Numbered from the stretch's first letter, positions 27,150 through 36,687 are shown. The stretch: DNA of 64,000 nucleotides from an uncultured Oscillospiraceae bacterium (GCA_934659425.1 CAKUHU010000006.1:29193-93192); one strand, 5' to 3'. A program made the numbers and translations. The notes: a model not told the origin generated them from the letters alone.

Positions 27150-27223
27150 GCTTTACCCTCGCATCAGGCGAACCGACCAAACAGGCGGCGAGAGATTTGC
27201 CGCCCACAGAAGGAGGGTAATCT

Positions 27224-28177
27224 ATGGTTGAAATTGAAAAACCCCGCATTGAATGTGTGGAGAACCCTGGCGACAACAGCTACGGCAAGTATGTAGTGGA
27301 GCCGCTGGAGCGGGGCTATGGCACTACCTTGGGCAATGCCCTGCGCCGTGTTCTCCTCTCCTCCCTGCCGGGTACCGCAGTGACTTCTATCAAGATCGCT
27401 GGCGTCCAGCACGAGTTTTGTACCATTCCTGGCATTAAGGAAGATGTGACCGAGATCGTCCTCAATGTCAAGGCCATCATCGCCAAGCTTCACAGCGAGG
27501 GCGTCAAGACCGTCTATATCGAAGCCTCCGGTGAATGTGAGGTCACCGCCGGCGACATCAAGGCCGATGGCGAAGTGGAGATTCTGAATCCGGAGCTCCA
27601 CATCGCCACCCTGGGGCCTGGGGCCAGCCTCAACATGGAGCTGACCCTCTCCCACGGCCGGGGCTATGACCCCGCTGAACGGAACAAGACCCCCCAGACC
27701 GCCATCGGCGTGATCCCTGTGGATTCGGTGTATACGCCTGTCAAGAAGGTCAATTATACGGTGGAGAACACCCGTGTAGGAGACCGGACGGATTTTGACA
27801 AGCTGACGCTGGAAGTTTGGACTAATGGGACCATTGATGCCCGGGATGCAGTTAGTCTGGGTGCCCGTATTCTGGTAGACCATTTCCTGCTGTTTACCAA
27901 TCTCTCGGAGACGATGGGCTCTGCCTCCACCGTGGTGGAGAAGTCGGAGGCTCAGCGGGACAAGGTGCTGGAGATGACCATTGAAGAATTGGACCTGTCT
28001 GTCCGTTCCTTCAACTGTCTGAAGCGGGCCAATATCAATACCGTGGAGGATCTGATATCTAAGACTCAGGATGAGATGATGAAAGTCCGCAATCTGGGCC
28101 GCAAGAGCATGGAAGAGGTCATCAATAAGTTGGCTATGATGGGCCTGAGCCTTGCTGATGATGAGAACAACAACTGA
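27224..28177 (+). CDS. rpoA: DNA-directed RNA polymerase subunit alpha
   Basis: A 317-residue subunit. The N-terminal dimerisation domain ([23 protein letters not shown], residues about 27-49) nucleates polymerase assembly. A C-terminal domain ([23 protein letters not shown]) contacts UP elements and activators. Normal length. Preceded by GAAGGAGGG. Confidence 0.98.
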   Translation: MVEIEKPRIECVENPGDNSYGKYVVEPLERGYGTTLGNALRRVLLSSLPGTAVTSIKIAGVQHEFCTIPGIKEDVTEIVLNVKAIIAKLHSEGVKTVYIEASGECEVTAGDIKADGEVEILNPELHIATLGPGASLNMELTLSHGRGYDPAERNKTPQTAIGVIPVDSVYTPVKKVNYTVENTRVGDRTDFDKLTLEVWTNGTIDARDAVSLGARILVDHFLLFTNLSETMGSASTVVEKSEAQRDKVLEMTIEELDLSVRSFNCLKRANINTVEDLISKTQDEMMKVRNLGRKSMEEVINKLAMMGLSLADDENNN

Positions 28178-28202
28178 TACACGTCGAAGGGAGTGAGAGA
28201 GA

Positions 28203-28544
28203 ATGCCCGCAGTTCGTAAACTGGGAAAGCCCACTGACCAGCGGATGGCCATGCTTCGTGCCATGACCACCTATCTGCTGGAGAACGGCCAGATTAAGAC
28301 CACCGTTTCCCGTGCCAAGGAGGTGGCTCCTCTGGCTGAGAAGATGATCACCCTGGCCAAGAAGAACGACTTGGCCGCCTACCGGAAAGCCATAGCCTTT
28401 CTGACCAAGGAAGATGTGGCCAAGAAGCTCTTCGATCAGATCGGCCCCAAGTATGCCACCCGTGACGGTGGCTATACCCGGGTCGTCCGCATTGGTCCCC
28501 GCCGCGGTGATGCCGCTGAGATGGCCATTGTGCAGTTGGTGTAA
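28203..28544 (+). CDS. rplQ: 50S ribosomal protein L17
   Basis: A 113-residue L17 at the tunnel exit (KLGKPTDQRMAMLRAMTTYLLENG). Last gene of the super-operon, 25 bases after rpoA and followed by a strong terminator. Confidence 0.98.
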   Translation: MPAVRKLGKPTDQRMAMLRAMTTYLLENGQIKTTVSRAKEVAPLAEKMITLAKKNDLAAYRKAIAFLTKEDVAKKLFDQIGPKYATRDGGYTRVVRIGPRRGDAAEMAIVQLV

Positions 28545-28575
28545 GGAAAATAACACCGGCAGATAAAACGATAAG

Positions 28576-28626
28576 AAAAGCCCCTTTCCTATTCCCGGCT
28601 ATTCGGGGATAGGAAAGGGGCTTTTT
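28576..28626 (+). terminator. terminator of the ribosomal super-operon
   Basis: A roughly 20-bp stem (AAAAGCCCCTTTCCTAT arm at 28576-28592, extended by one G-U and three G-C pairs) with an eight-base loop ends in T5. It lies 32 bases after rplQ. Confidence 0.93.
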
Positions 28627-28700
28627 ATTTATTTGCCTGCCTCTGCTTGTGTGGTTCAAGATTTTCTTACATCAGGGAAAAGGGCTTTTTATCAGCCCTC

Positions 28701-28729
28701 TTGCGTGGACTCACCTTTTATGAGATAAT
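28701..28729 (+). promoter_or_regulatory. promoter of the hydrogenase operon
   Basis: TTGCGT (28701-28706) and GATAAT (28724-28729) are spaced 17 bases, 60 bases before the first gene. A small hairpin (AGGGCT...AGCCCT, about 28681-28699) lies immediately upstream. Confidence 0.55.
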
Positions 28730-28788
28730 CTTTTTACCATTGGCTAAATATTGAAAAGCGCGCCGCGCAGGAGAGGAGCAATGGAAAG

Positions 28789-30627
28789 ATGAGTAGATTG
28801 GATGTAAAAACGCCCAGTCAAGCCCAGACGGTGGTGGACCAGCTGTATCGAGATATGGAGCGGCGGATTGCCTCCAGTCCCCCGGGACTTTGTCCGGTGG
28901 ACGTGGCCCTCAATTTTCTGAATTTGTGTCATGCCCAGACCTGCGGAAAGTGTGTTCCCTGCCGCATTGGACTTAAACAGCTTTCCAATATGATCCAAGA
29001 GGCTTTAGATGGAGAGGCAGACATCACCATCTTGGACCAGATTGAAGAGACTGCGCAGGTTATCATAGACACAGCGGATTGTGTCATTGGTATTGAAGCA
29101 GCACAGTTGGTTCTGATGGGGCTTCGTGGGTTCCGAGAGGACTATGAGGAGCATATCCTCCATCATCGGTGTCTGGGAAGCCTGAAAAACCCGGTCCCCT
29201 GTGTGGCCATGTGCCCGGCGGGGGTAGACATTCCCGGTTATGTGGCCTTGGTGAAGGAGCGGCGCTATGAGGATGCGGTGAAGCTTATTCGGAAGGACAA
29301 TCCTTTTCCAACTGCCTGTGCCTATATCTGTGAACATCCCTGTGAGGCGCGCTGCCGCCGGAATATGATAGACAACGCCATCAACATCCGCAGTTTAAAG
29401 CGGTATGCGGTGGATCGGGCGGGAGAAGTGCCGCAGCCTGCCTGCGCACCGTCGACAGGAAAGTCTATCGCTGTAGTGGGCGGCGGACCCGGCGGATTGT
29501 CGGCAGCCTACTATCTGGCCCTTATGGGACATAAGGTTGCCGTGTATGAAGAGCGAAGCCAGCTGGGCGGCATGATGCGTTATGGCATTCCAAGTTATCG
29601 TTTCCCCCGGGAAAAAATGGATGCGGAGATTGCCTCCATATTGTCCTTGGGCATTGAAGTACATACTGGTGTGGATGTGGGAAAAGATATCGCCTTTGAG
29701 CAGCTGAAAAAAGAGTATGATTGTATTTACTTATCCATTGGCGCCCATACCGACAAGAAGACCGGCATCCCCGGAGAGGACAGCCGGGGAGTCATCTCGG
29801 CGGTAGAACTGCTGCGGCGGATTGGCGATGATGACCTGCCTGATTTTAGCGGGCAAAAAGTGGTGGTCATCGGCGGAGGAAATGTGGCGATGGACGTGAC
29901 CCGGAGCGCCATTCGGCTTGGGGCGGAGCGGGTGACCTGTGTTTATCGCCGTAGGCAGGAGGACATGACGGCCCAGAAGGAGGAGATCGAGGGCGCAATT
30001 GCCGAGGGAGCGGAGCTATTGACGCTCCAAGCCCCTATGCACATCGAAGCGGATGGCGAGGGACGGGTGGCGGCCTTGTGGACCCAGCCCCAGCTCATCG
30101 GTGCCATGGATGGGCAGGGCCGTCCGAGGCCGGGACCTGCCTGTGTGGAAGAGCTGCGTATTCCGGCGGATACGGTCATTGTGGCCATTGGCCAGGGCGT
30201 GGAGGCTCACGGATTTGAACAGAGCGGCGTCAAGATCCAACGGGGCGGTACGCTGCTGGCCGATTCCAGCACCCACCTGCCGGATATGGAGGGGGTCTTT
30301 GCGGGCGGCGACTGTGTTACCGGTCCCGCCACAGTGATCCGGGCCATTGCGGCGGGCAAGGTGGCTGCGGCCAATATTGATGAATACTTGGGATTCTGTC
30401 ACGAGATTACAGCAGATGTGCAGGTCCCTCTGCCCAGTTTCCCCGACCTGCAGGCCAAGGGACGGGTCAATGCCTCTGAGCGGGAGGCGTGGGCCCGCAA
30501 ATGCGATTTCCAATGTATCGAATGCGGTATGACTGACGAGGAGGCCCAGCAGGAGTCTTCCCGCTGCCTGCGGTGCGATCACTTCGGTTATGGGATCTTC
30601 AAAGGAGGGCGCGTGGAAAAATGGTGA
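28789..30627 (+). CDS. NuoF-type Fe-S / GltD-type FAD-NAD(P) oxidoreductase fusion, hydrogenase partner
   Basis: A 612-residue flavoprotein. Residues about 30-110 match the C-terminal 4Fe-4S domain of NuoF (TCGKCVPCRIGLKQL; Cys52, Cys55, Cys58) but without the FMN/NADH-binding part of NuoF. From about 130 on it matches glutamate-synthase small-subunit (GltD/NfnB-like) proteins: two Fe-S motifs with CVAMCPAGVDIPGYV and CEHPCEARCRR, an FAD loop VVGGGPGGLSAAYY near 228, and an NAD(P) loop VIGGGNVAMDV near 360. A last Cys-rich tail has CIECG and CLRCDHFG. Its 3' end overlaps the hydrogenase gene by seven bases, so it probably passes electrons between NAD(P)H and that enzyme. No glutamate synthase large subunit is nearby. 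Confidence 0.85.
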   Translation: MSRLDVKTPSQAQTVVDQLYRDMERRIASSPPGLCPVDVALNFLNLCHAQTCGKCVPCRIGLKQLSNMIQEALDGEADITILDQIEETAQVIIDTADCVIGIEAAQLVLMGLRGFREDYEEHILHHRCLGSLKNPVPCVAMCPAGVDIPGYVALVKERRYEDAVKLIRKDNPFPTACAYICEHPCEARCRRNMIDNAINIRSLKRYAVDRAGEVPQPACAPSTGKSIAVVGGGPGGLSAAYYLALMGHKVAVYEERSQLGGMMRYGIPSYRFPREKMDAEIASILSLGIEVHTGVDVGKDIAFEQLKKEYDCIYLSIGAHTDKKTGIPGEDSRGVISAVELLRRIGDDDLPDFSGQKVVVIGGGNVAMDVTRSAIRLGAERVTCVYRRRQEDMTAQKEEIEGAIAEGAELLTLQAPMHIEADGEGRVAALWTQPQLIGAMDGQGRPRPGPACVEELRIPADTVIVAIGQGVEAHGFEQSGVKIQRGGTLLADSSTHLPDMEGVFAGGDCVTGPATVIRAIAAGKVAAANIDEYLGFCHEITADVQVPLPSFPDLQAKGRVNASEREAWARKCDFQCIECGMTDEEAQQESSRCLRCDHFGYGIFKGGRVEKW

Positions 30628-32360
30628 ATATCAAGATCAATGGCCGGGACGTGAAGGTCCAAGAGGAGACCACGATCCTGACAGCAGCCAGAGAGGCTGG
30701 AGTGCCCATTCCCCACCTGTGCTATTTGAAGGGCGTCAATGAGATTGCCGCCTGCCGGATGTGTATGGTAGAGGTGGAGGGTGCGGAGCATTTGGTGCCC
30801 GCCTGTGACAACAAAGTGTCTGAGGGAATGGTGATCCGTACCAATACTGCCAGAGTTCGGAAGGCCAGAAGGACCAATTTGCGGCTCCTTCTCTCTCAGC
30901 ACGATTCCAGCTGCACGACGTGCGTGCGCAGCGGCAGCTGTGAGCTGCAGAGATTGGCCCACGACTTAAACGTCCATTTCCAGCCCTATCAGCTCCAGCC
31001 GGAGCGGGCCCGGGTGGATTTGGAGACGCCTATCGTGCGGGAAGCCAGCAAGTGCATCAAATGTATGCGGTGTGTTCAGGTCTGCGACAAGATTCAAGGG
31101 ATGAACATCTGGGATGTGACGGGGACAGGCGGAAGAACGACGGTGGATGTGTCCTATAACCGGCGGTTAAAGGATACCAACTGTACCTTCTGCGGTCAGT
31201 GCGTCACCCACTGTCCCACCGGAGCACTGACCGCCCGGGATGACACCGAGCGGGTCCTTCGGATGCTGGAGGATCCGGAGATCGTCACAGTGGTCCAGGT
31301 GGCCCCGGCAGTGCGGGTGGCCTGGGCGGAGGGCTTTGGGCTGCCCCGGGAGCAGGCCGCCACGGGCCGGATGGTGGCGGCACTGAAGCGGATCGGATTT
31401 GACTATGTATTTGATACCAACTTTGCCGCCGACCTCACCATTATGGAAGAGGGGAGCGAATTGGTGGAACGGCTCACCCACCGGGAGAAATATGCCTGGC
31501 CCATGTTCACTTCCTGCTGCCCTGGATGGGTGCGGTTTTTGAAGTCCCAGTACCCCCAGTACACAGATAACCTGTCCACGGCAAAGTCCCCGCAGCAGAT
31601 GTTCGGCGCGGTGGTCAAGAGCTACTTTGCGCAGAAAATTGGAGTGGATCCTCATAAGCTGTTTGTGGTTTCTATCATGCCCTGCTCTGCGAAAAAGGCG
31701 GAGAGTGAACTGCCCTCCATGCGGGATGCCTGCGGAGATCCGGACGTGGATGTGTCCCTCACCACTCGGGAGATGGCCCGGTTGTTCCGCAGCGATTACA
31801 TCATTCCGGAGGATTTGGAGGAGTGTGAGTTCGACAGCCCCTTGGGGACGGGAACCGGTGCGGCGGCGATATTCGGGGCCACCGGCGGCGTGATGGATGC
31901 GGCGCTGCGCAGCGCCTACTATCTGGTGACGGGAAAAAATCCGGATGCCGATGCCTTTTCCGCCATCCGGGGAGACCAGCCCTGGCGGGAGGCGGTATTT
32001 GCGGTCCCTGGAGCGGGGGAGATCCGGGTGGCCGCAGTGAGCGGGTTGGGAAATACCCGCGCATTGATGGAGATGATTGCCTCGGGAAAAGCGCAATATG
32101 ACTTTGTGGAAGTGATGGCCTGCCCCGGCGGCTGCGCAGGGGGCGGCGGGCAGCCCATCCATGACGGGATGGAGTTGGCCGGTGTTCGGGGCAGTATGCT
32201 TTGGGATATGGATGCCGAAGCGAAAGTGCGCTTTTCCCATGAAAACCCAGATGTGCAGGGGTTATATCAGGAGTATATGGGCTCACCGCTGAAGGAGCGG
32301 GCTCATCATCTGCTTCACACGGACCATAGTGTCTGGCAGATGCCGCAGGAGATGAAATAA
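30621..32360 (+). CDS. [FeFe]-hydrogenase, group A, multi-cluster type
   Basis: A 579-residue cytosolic hydrogenase. The N-terminal [2Fe-2S] domain has Cys34, Cys45, Cys48 and Cys62. A His-Cys3 cluster motif follows (HDSSCTTCVRSGSC), then two [4Fe-4S] motifs (CIKCMRCVQVC, CTFCGQCVTHC). The H-cluster signatures are complete: L1 TSCCPGW with Cys299 and Cys300, L2 MPCSAKK with Cys355, and L3 ACPGGCAGGGGQP with Cys501 and Cys505, then the small-subunit region. The start ATG overlaps the upstream flavoprotein gene, which implies a complex. It likely disposes of reductant as H2 or exchanges it with NAD(P)H and ferredoxin; bifurcation is inference. Maturases HydE, HydF and HydG are not in the window. 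Confidence 0.95.
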   Translation: MVNIKINGRDVKVQEETTILTAAREAGVPIPHLCYLKGVNEIAACRMCMVEVEGAEHLVPACDNKVSEGMVIRTNTARVRKARRTNLRLLLSQHDSSCTTCVRSGSCELQRLAHDLNVHFQPYQLQPERARVDLETPIVREASKCIKCMRCVQVCDKIQGMNIWDVTGTGGRTTVDVSYNRRLKDTNCTFCGQCVTHCPTGALTARDDTERVLRMLEDPEIVTVVQVAPAVRVAWAEGFGLPREQAATGRMVAALKRIGFDYVFDTNFAADLTIMEEGSELVERLTHREKYAWPMFTSCCPGWVRFLKSQYPQYTDNLSTAKSPQQMFGAVVKSYFAQKIGVDPHKLFVVSIMPCSAKKAESELPSMRDACGDPDVDVSLTTREMARLFRSDYIIPEDLEECEFDSPLGTGTGAAAIFGATGGVMDAALRSAYYLVTGKNPDADAFSAIRGDQPWREAVFAVPGAGEIRVAAVSGLGNTRALMEMIASGKAQYDFVEVMACPGGCAGGGGQPIHDGMELAGVRGSMLWDMDAEAKVRFSHENPDVQGLYQEYMGSPLKERAHHLLHTDHSVWQMPQEMK

Positions 32361-32428
32361 GGGCGGGGGACTGGACGGATCAAAAGCGGCCTCTCTCTCC
32401 CATGCTGGCGGTGAAGTGCCAAAAGCTA

Positions 32429-32457
32429 TGGAAAAGGGATGAAAAATCTGTTATACT
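32429..32457 (+). promoter_or_regulatory. promoter of the CoA-transferase gene
   Basis: TGGAAA (32429-32434) and TATACT (32452-32457) are spaced 17 bases, 77 bases before the coding start. No terminator separates it clearly from the hydrogenase gene, so read-through is also possible. Confidence 0.5.
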
Positions 32458-32533
32458 GTGTTTGGTTTAGGTTGAAAAATTTGACGATTTTCCGGTAAGG
32501 AAAGGGCATGATTTTAAAGCGAGGTGTAATGAT

Positions 32534-33871
32534 ATGGATTATCAAGCGCTCTATGAGCAAAAGCGAACCACTCCCGCCGAGGCGGTAAAGCTGATCAAGT
32601 CGGGGGACTGGGTGGATTACGGCTGGTGCACTAACCATCCTGTGGCCTTGGATAAGGCCTTGGCCGCCCGGAAGGATGAGCTGACCGACGTAAAGGTCCG
32701 GGGCGGTGTCACCATGTGGATGCCGGAAATCTGCAAGGCGGACGATGCAGGTGACCACTTTACCTGGAATGCCTGGCATATGAGCGGGGTCGACCGCAAG
32801 ATCGTGGCCAAGGGCATGGGATATTTTATGCCCCTGCGGTATTCTGAGTTGCCCCGGCTCTACCGGGAAAACATCACTGTGGACGTAGCCATGATTCAAG
32901 TTACGCCGATGGACGCTCACGGCAACTTCAGCTATGGTCTGTCGGCCTCCCATCTGGCAGATATGTTGGAGCGGGCCAAGCACATCATTTTGGAAGTAAA
33001 TGAGAATATGCCATGGGTCAACGGCCTGACGGGCAGTGAGATCAATATCAAGGATGTAGACTTCGTAGTAGAGGGAGAGAATCCCCCAGTGGCTGAACTG
33101 GGCGGCGGTGGAGAGCCCAGCGAGGTGGACAAGACCGTGGCGAAGCTCATTGTATCCGAGATTCCCAATGGGGCCTGCCTGCAGCTGGGGATCGGAGGAA
33201 TGCCCAATGCGGTAGGGTCTATGATTGCCCAGTCTGATTTGAAGGACTTGGGAATCCACACGGAGATGTATGTAGATGCTTTTGTGGACATTGCCAAAGC
33301 GGGCAAGATCAACGGAAGCAAGAAGAATCTGGACAAGGGGCGTCAAGTCTACGCCTTCGCCGCGGGCACCAAAAAGCTTTACGACTACATAGATCACAAT
33401 CCAGATGTTATGGCCGCCCCTGTGGACTATACCAACGATGTGCGGGTGCTGGCGCAGCTGGACAACTTTATCTCTATCAACAATGCCATTGACATAGACC
33501 TCTTTGGTCAAATCAACGCGGAGAGCGCCGGCTTGAAACATATTTCGGGCACGGGCGGCCAGCTGGATTTTGTCATGGGCGCCTACCTCTCCAAGGGGGG
33601 AAAGAGCTTCGTCTGCATGTCCTCCACCGTGGCGGGCAAAGATGGCAGCGTAAAAAGCCGGATTGTCCCCACGCTGACCTCTGGCTCCATCGTCACGGAT
33701 CCTCGATCCTGCGTGCAGTACGTGGTCACCGAATATGGCCTTGTGAATTTGAAGGGCCTGAGCACCTGGGAGAGGGCGGAAAAGCTGATCTCCATCGCCC
33801 ACCCAGATTTCCGGGATGAGTTGATCCAGCAGGCGGAGCGGATGGGAATTTGGAGGAGAAGCAACCGGTAA
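32534..33871 (+). CDS. butyryl-CoA:acetate CoA-transferase-like protein
   Basis: A 445-residue family I (acetyl-CoA hydrolase/transferase) enzyme. It resembles the But and 4-hydroxybutyrate CoA-transferase group: [14 protein letters not shown] at the N-terminus, [10 protein letters not shown] near residue 218, [11 protein letters not shown] near 243 with the glutamate expected to form the thioester, [12 protein letters not shown], and the CoA-binding GTGGQLDFV near 340. In gut Clostridia such enzymes release butyrate while forming acetyl-CoA. The exact acyl substrate cannot be fixed by motif alone; propionyl- or 4-hydroxybutyryl-CoA are alternatives. It has its own terminator. Confidence 0.85.
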   Translation: MDYQALYEQKRTTPAEAVKLIKSGDWVDYGWCTNHPVALDKALAARKDELTDVKVRGGVTMWMPEICKADDAGDHFTWNAWHMSGVDRKIVAKGMGYFMPLRYSELPRLYRENITVDVAMIQVTPMDAHGNFSYGLSASHLADMLERAKHIILEVNENMPWVNGLTGSEINIKDVDFVVEGENPPVAELGGGGEPSEVDKTVAKLIVSEIPNGACLQLGIGGMPNAVGSMIAQSDLKDLGIHTEMYVDAFVDIAKAGKINGSKKNLDKGRQVYAFAAGTKKLYDYIDHNPDVMAAPVDYTNDVRVLAQLDNFISINNAIDIDLFGQINAESAGLKHISGTGGQLDFVMGAYLSKGGKSFVCMSSTVAGKDGSVKSRIVPTLTSGSIVTDPRSCVQYVVTEYGLVNLKGLSTWERAEKLISIAHPDFRDELIQQAERMGIWRRSNR

Positions 33872-33933
33872 GATTCCCCCTAAAAAGATCCCTGTTGAAA
33901 GCAGTATTTTGTCAAGAATGAGTTTCGTAGAGG

Positions 33934-33969
33934 AAAATCCCCCGACCAATTTTGGCCGGGGGATTTTTT
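33934..33969 (+). terminator. terminator of the CoA-transferase gene
   Basis: An 11-bp stem (33934-33944 with 33957-33967, AAAATCCCCCG arm) ends in T6; the loop can form a further CCAA/TTGG pairing. Confidence 0.9.
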
Positions 33970-34098
33970 GGAAAATGTGTCCATGCAGAGGCCTCATCTT
34001 TTTATTCAGGGGGAAAACGGATCCCTTCAGCAGCGATGATTTTGCATATCTGCTTAAGCTTTTTTTACATCATATGAAAAAAAGAAGCGACAAAGGCT

Positions 34099-34156
34099 TT
34101 GTATCTTTCTCCGATTTTTATATAATAAAATGAAGATAAAGAATGATGTTCTTTAT
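34099..34156 (+). promoter_or_regulatory. promoter plus operator palindrome before the IclR remnant
   Basis: TTGTAT (34099-34104) and TATAAT (34121-34126) are spaced 16 bases. Downstream, 34136-34156 is a perfect inverted repeat ATAAAGAA-N5-TTCTTTAT, 22 bases before the IclR-like start codon. Its position fits an autorepressor operator. It persists although the regulator gene is broken. Confidence 0.55.
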
Positions 34157-34177
34157 TAAAAAACGAGGCCAAAAAGT

Positions 34178-34646
34178 ATGAAGGACCAGGAACCGAAAGT
34201 AAAATCACCGGCAAAAGCGCTGACGGTGTTATCTTTTTTTACCGTTCAGGAGCCTGCGTGGGGCGTGACAAAATCCAATATCTACAATATTTTAACTGAC
34301 TACCTTTCAATCTATGGGATATTTGGAGCGCACTCCCGCCATCCAATAGGTTGCGGAGATCGAGAAGGCGGAGGGCATGGATCCAGCTGACGGCAGCACA
34401 CCGGGGATCTTTCAGAAATTCACTTCCCTATTGGGCGGTATAGAGCTGGAGAAGGTGGGGCGATATGAATTTTATGATGCCAGCTGCCAAGAGTGTGTCC
34501 GTCTGGCCATCTCTACCGGCGAGAGACGGACATTTACCAACATGTTGATCACCACGGGGGTGGCCTGCTCCCCGCGCATAAGGGGAAGGCCCTGGGCTCT
34601 GAGAGAAAAGGGCACAAGAAACGGCCAGCCCCCTAAAAAAGGATGA
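34178..34646 (+). pseudogene. decayed IclR-family transcriptional regulator
   Basis: The first frame begins MKDQEPKVKSPAKALTVLSF and reaches SNIYNILT, an IclR winged-helix start. A one-base shift then restores the expected TFQSMGYLERTPAIQ, which meets an in-frame TAG (34347-34349). The same frame resumes as VAEIEKAEG and later ECVRLAISTGER...TTGVACSP, resembling the effector domain of IclR proteins but with the middle shortened. At least one frameshift, one stop and an internal deletion make it non-functional. It lies 14 bases before the opine-dehydrogenase gene and probably once regulated it. Confidence 0.6.
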
Positions 34647-34660
34647 TAGGAGAAGGAGCT

Positions 34661-35704
34661 ATGAACGACAATTTTCATGTAGTGATCCTTGGCCTGGGCC
34701 GCACCGCCCGGGCGGCGGCCGCATATCTGATGCAGAAGGGCTGCGAAGTTACCCTGTGGGGAAGAGATGCCGCAGTGGTCAAGGCACTGAAGGAAGATGG
34801 AATGGAGATTACCGGTACCTATGCAGGCCGCTATGTTCCCTCAGTGTGCGGCAGTTTGGCTGATGCGGTACATGGAGCGGATCTCATCGTGGTCATGACA
34901 GTGGCCTCGGGGCACAGGCCTGTGGCCCGCCAGCTTCGCGGGCTGCTGGAGAGGGGCCAGCGTATCCTGATCTTCAACGGCAACTGGGGCGCCTATGAAT
35001 TTTATCAGGAATTGGGCGAAGAGGCAGAGGAAAAAGGTGTGGAGATCGCGGAGACCGGTGCCCAGCTGTTCCTGGCCGACTACGAAGGGGCGGCTTGCCG
35101 CATCAAAAGCGTCAAAAAGAAAATCACATTGGCCGCTGTCCATCCGTCCCGCACAGAGGCGCTGTGCGGCGAGTGGAACGCCCTGTTCCCCCAATTTGTT
35201 TCCGATGAAAATGTGATAAGCACCTCGCTGAATTCGTCCAATCCTGTGATGCATACCCCCATCGCGCTGTTCAACATCACCCGGATGGAAAACGGTGAGG
35301 ACTATTCCTTCTATGCCGATGCGGCCACCCGATTGACGCTGGGGGCAGTGGAGAAGATCGATGCAGAGCGCTGCGCGGTGGTACAGGCAGCGGGTGCCAC
35401 TCCCGTCCGCTGTGTGGACATCATCAACAGCTTTTGGCCCGACCAGTACGATACCTTGTACGATGCGGTAAAGCACAATAACGCCTATCTCTCCGGAAAG
35501 GGGCCCAAGACCACCCATCACCGTTATTTGGAGGAGGACCTCCCCTTTGGCATTGCCCCCATCTCCCTGCTGGGAAAGATGTACGGAGTGGAGACCCCCT
35601 GCATCGACGCCATGCTGGGGTGCTATCAATGGCTGATGGGGGTGGACTACCGCTCTCTGGCCCCCCAATTCAGGGCCCAGACCCTGACTCAGCTCACCCG
35701 GTAA
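34661..35704 (+). CDS. NAD/NADP octopine/nopaline dehydrogenase family protein
   Basis: A 347-residue two-domain dehydrogenase. The Rossmann fold opens with HVVILGLGRTARAAAAYL, and the C-terminal octopine-dehydrogenase domain carries NPVMHTP with the conserved catalytic histidine near residue 205. The family oxidises or forms N-(1-carboxyalkyl) amino acids (opines), but many gut-bacterial members have unknown substrates. The chosen ATG lies behind GGAGAAGGAG; an in-frame ATG 18 bases upstream lacks a ribosome site. It stands alone after a decayed IclR gene, before a bidirectional terminator facing a sugar-acid gene set on the other strand. Confidence 0.85.
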   Translation: MNDNFHVVILGLGRTARAAAAYLMQKGCEVTLWGRDAAVVKALKEDGMEITGTYAGRYVPSVCGSLADAVHGADLIVVMTVASGHRPVARQLRGLLERGQRILIFNGNWGAYEFYQELGEEAEEKGVEIAETGAQLFLADYEGAACRIKSVKKKITLAAVHPSRTEALCGEWNALFPQFVSDENVISTSLNSSNPVMHTPIALFNITRMENGEDYSFYADAATRLTLGAVEKIDAERCAVVQAAGATPVRCVDIINSFWPDQYDTLYDAVKHNNAYLSGKGPKTTHHRYLEEDLPFGIAPISLLGKMYGVETPCIDAMLGCYQWLMGVDYRSLAPQFRAQTLTQLTR

Positions 35705-35738
35705 GGAAGGGGAACTCCCCGCCTTTGAGTGAGATATG

Positions 35739-35785
35739 AAAAAGAAGCCGCCGCATCCTGCTATGGGATGCGGCGGCTTCTTTTT
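35739..35785. terminator. bidirectional terminator between convergent genes
   Basis: A perfect 20-bp stem (35739-35758 with 35766-35785) has A5 at the left and T5 at the right, so it works on both strands. It closes the opine-dehydrogenase transcript and, 15 bases past its last stop, the minus-strand catabolic operon. Confidence 0.93.
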
Positions 35786-35799
35786 GTATGGGAAATGGG

Positions 35800-36687
35800 T
35801 TATTTGCGGACCTCCACACCGGAGATCTTCTCATAATACTTGAGGATGGCGGAGTGGTCGTCCTGCCCGCAGTCGTTGTTGTGGAGCCACTGGAGCATTT
35901 CCTGGACCTGAGCGGTGAGCAGCATGGGGGTGCCCAAGCCGTGGCCGGTGTCCAGGGCGTTGTTCAGATCCTTGATGTGCAGGTCGATCTTGAAGCCGGG
36001 TTTGAAGTTGCCGTTCATCATCATGGGCACCTTGGCCTCCATGACGGTGGAGCCGGCCAGACCGCCTCGGATGGCCTCAAAGACCTTTTCCGGATCCACA
36101 CCGGCCATGGTGGACAGGGAATAGGCTTCCGCGCAGGCGGCGATGTTTACCGCCACGATGATCTGATTGGCCAGCTTAACGGTGTTGCCCGCCCCATTTA
36201 CATCGCCGCAGTGGACGGCGGAGGCGCCCATGGTCAGCAGAACATCCTGATACTTATCAAACAGCGCCTTGGGGCCGCCGCACATGATGGACAAGGTGCC
36301 GTCGATGGCCTTGGGTTCGCCGCCGGAGACAGGGGCGTCCATCATATTGACGCCGGCGGCGGCGCACTTTTCTGCAATGGCTTTGGAGGAAAGGGGGGCG
36401 ATGGAGCTCATGTCGATGATGTCCGTCCCCGGCTTTGCCCCTTCCAAGATCCCGTTTGCGCCGCAGACCACCGCCTCTACATGGGGGCTGTTGGGCAGCA
36501 TGGTCACGATCAGAGAGCACTGCTCGGCCACTGCCTTGGCGCTCTCCGCCGCCTGAGCACCGGCGGCGGCCACCTCGGCCACGGCGTCAGGGTTCACGTC
36601 AAAGACCACCAGCTCATGGCCGGCCTTCAGCAAGTTCTTGCTCATGGGCTTGCCCATAATGCCAAGCCCCACAAATCCGATTTTCAT
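35800..36687 (-). CDS. garR: 2-hydroxy-3-oxopropionate reductase-like dehydrogenase
   Basis: A 295-residue beta-hydroxyacid dehydrogenase. It has the NAD(P) loop IGFVGLGIMGKPM at residues 3-15, the substrate motif DAPVSGGEPKA near 118, and the catalytic lysine in GNTVKLANQ near 172. This layout is typical of tartronate semialdehyde reductases, which give D-glycerate; 3-hydroxyisobutyrate dehydrogenase is the nearest alternative. It is the last gene of a five-gene minus-strand operon with split transketolase and a TIM-barrel isomerase, which favours a sugar- or hydroxypyruvate-derived substrate. The symbol is a family label. Confidence 0.8.
   Translation of the reverse strand: MKIGFVGLGIMGKPMSKNLLKAGHELVVFDVNPDAVAEVAAAGAQAAESAKAVAEQCSLIVTMLPNSPHVEAVVCGANGILEGAKPGTDIIDMSSIAPLSSKAIAEKCAAAGVNMMDAPVSGGEPKAIDGTLSIMCGGPKALFDKYQDVLLTMGASAVHCGDVNGAGNTVKLANQIIVAVNIAACAEAYSLSTMAGVDPEKVFEAIRGGLAGSTVMEAKVPMMMNGNFKPGFKIDLHIKDLNNALDTGHGLGTPMLLTAQVQEMLQWLHNNDCGQDDHSAILKYYEKISGVEVRK

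Noticed and set aside
28627..28700. A tRNA or small RNA gene between the ribosomal terminator and the hydrogenase promoter
   Set aside because: Only a six-bp hairpin is visible. No cloverleaf, anticodon stem or T-loop consensus can be built.
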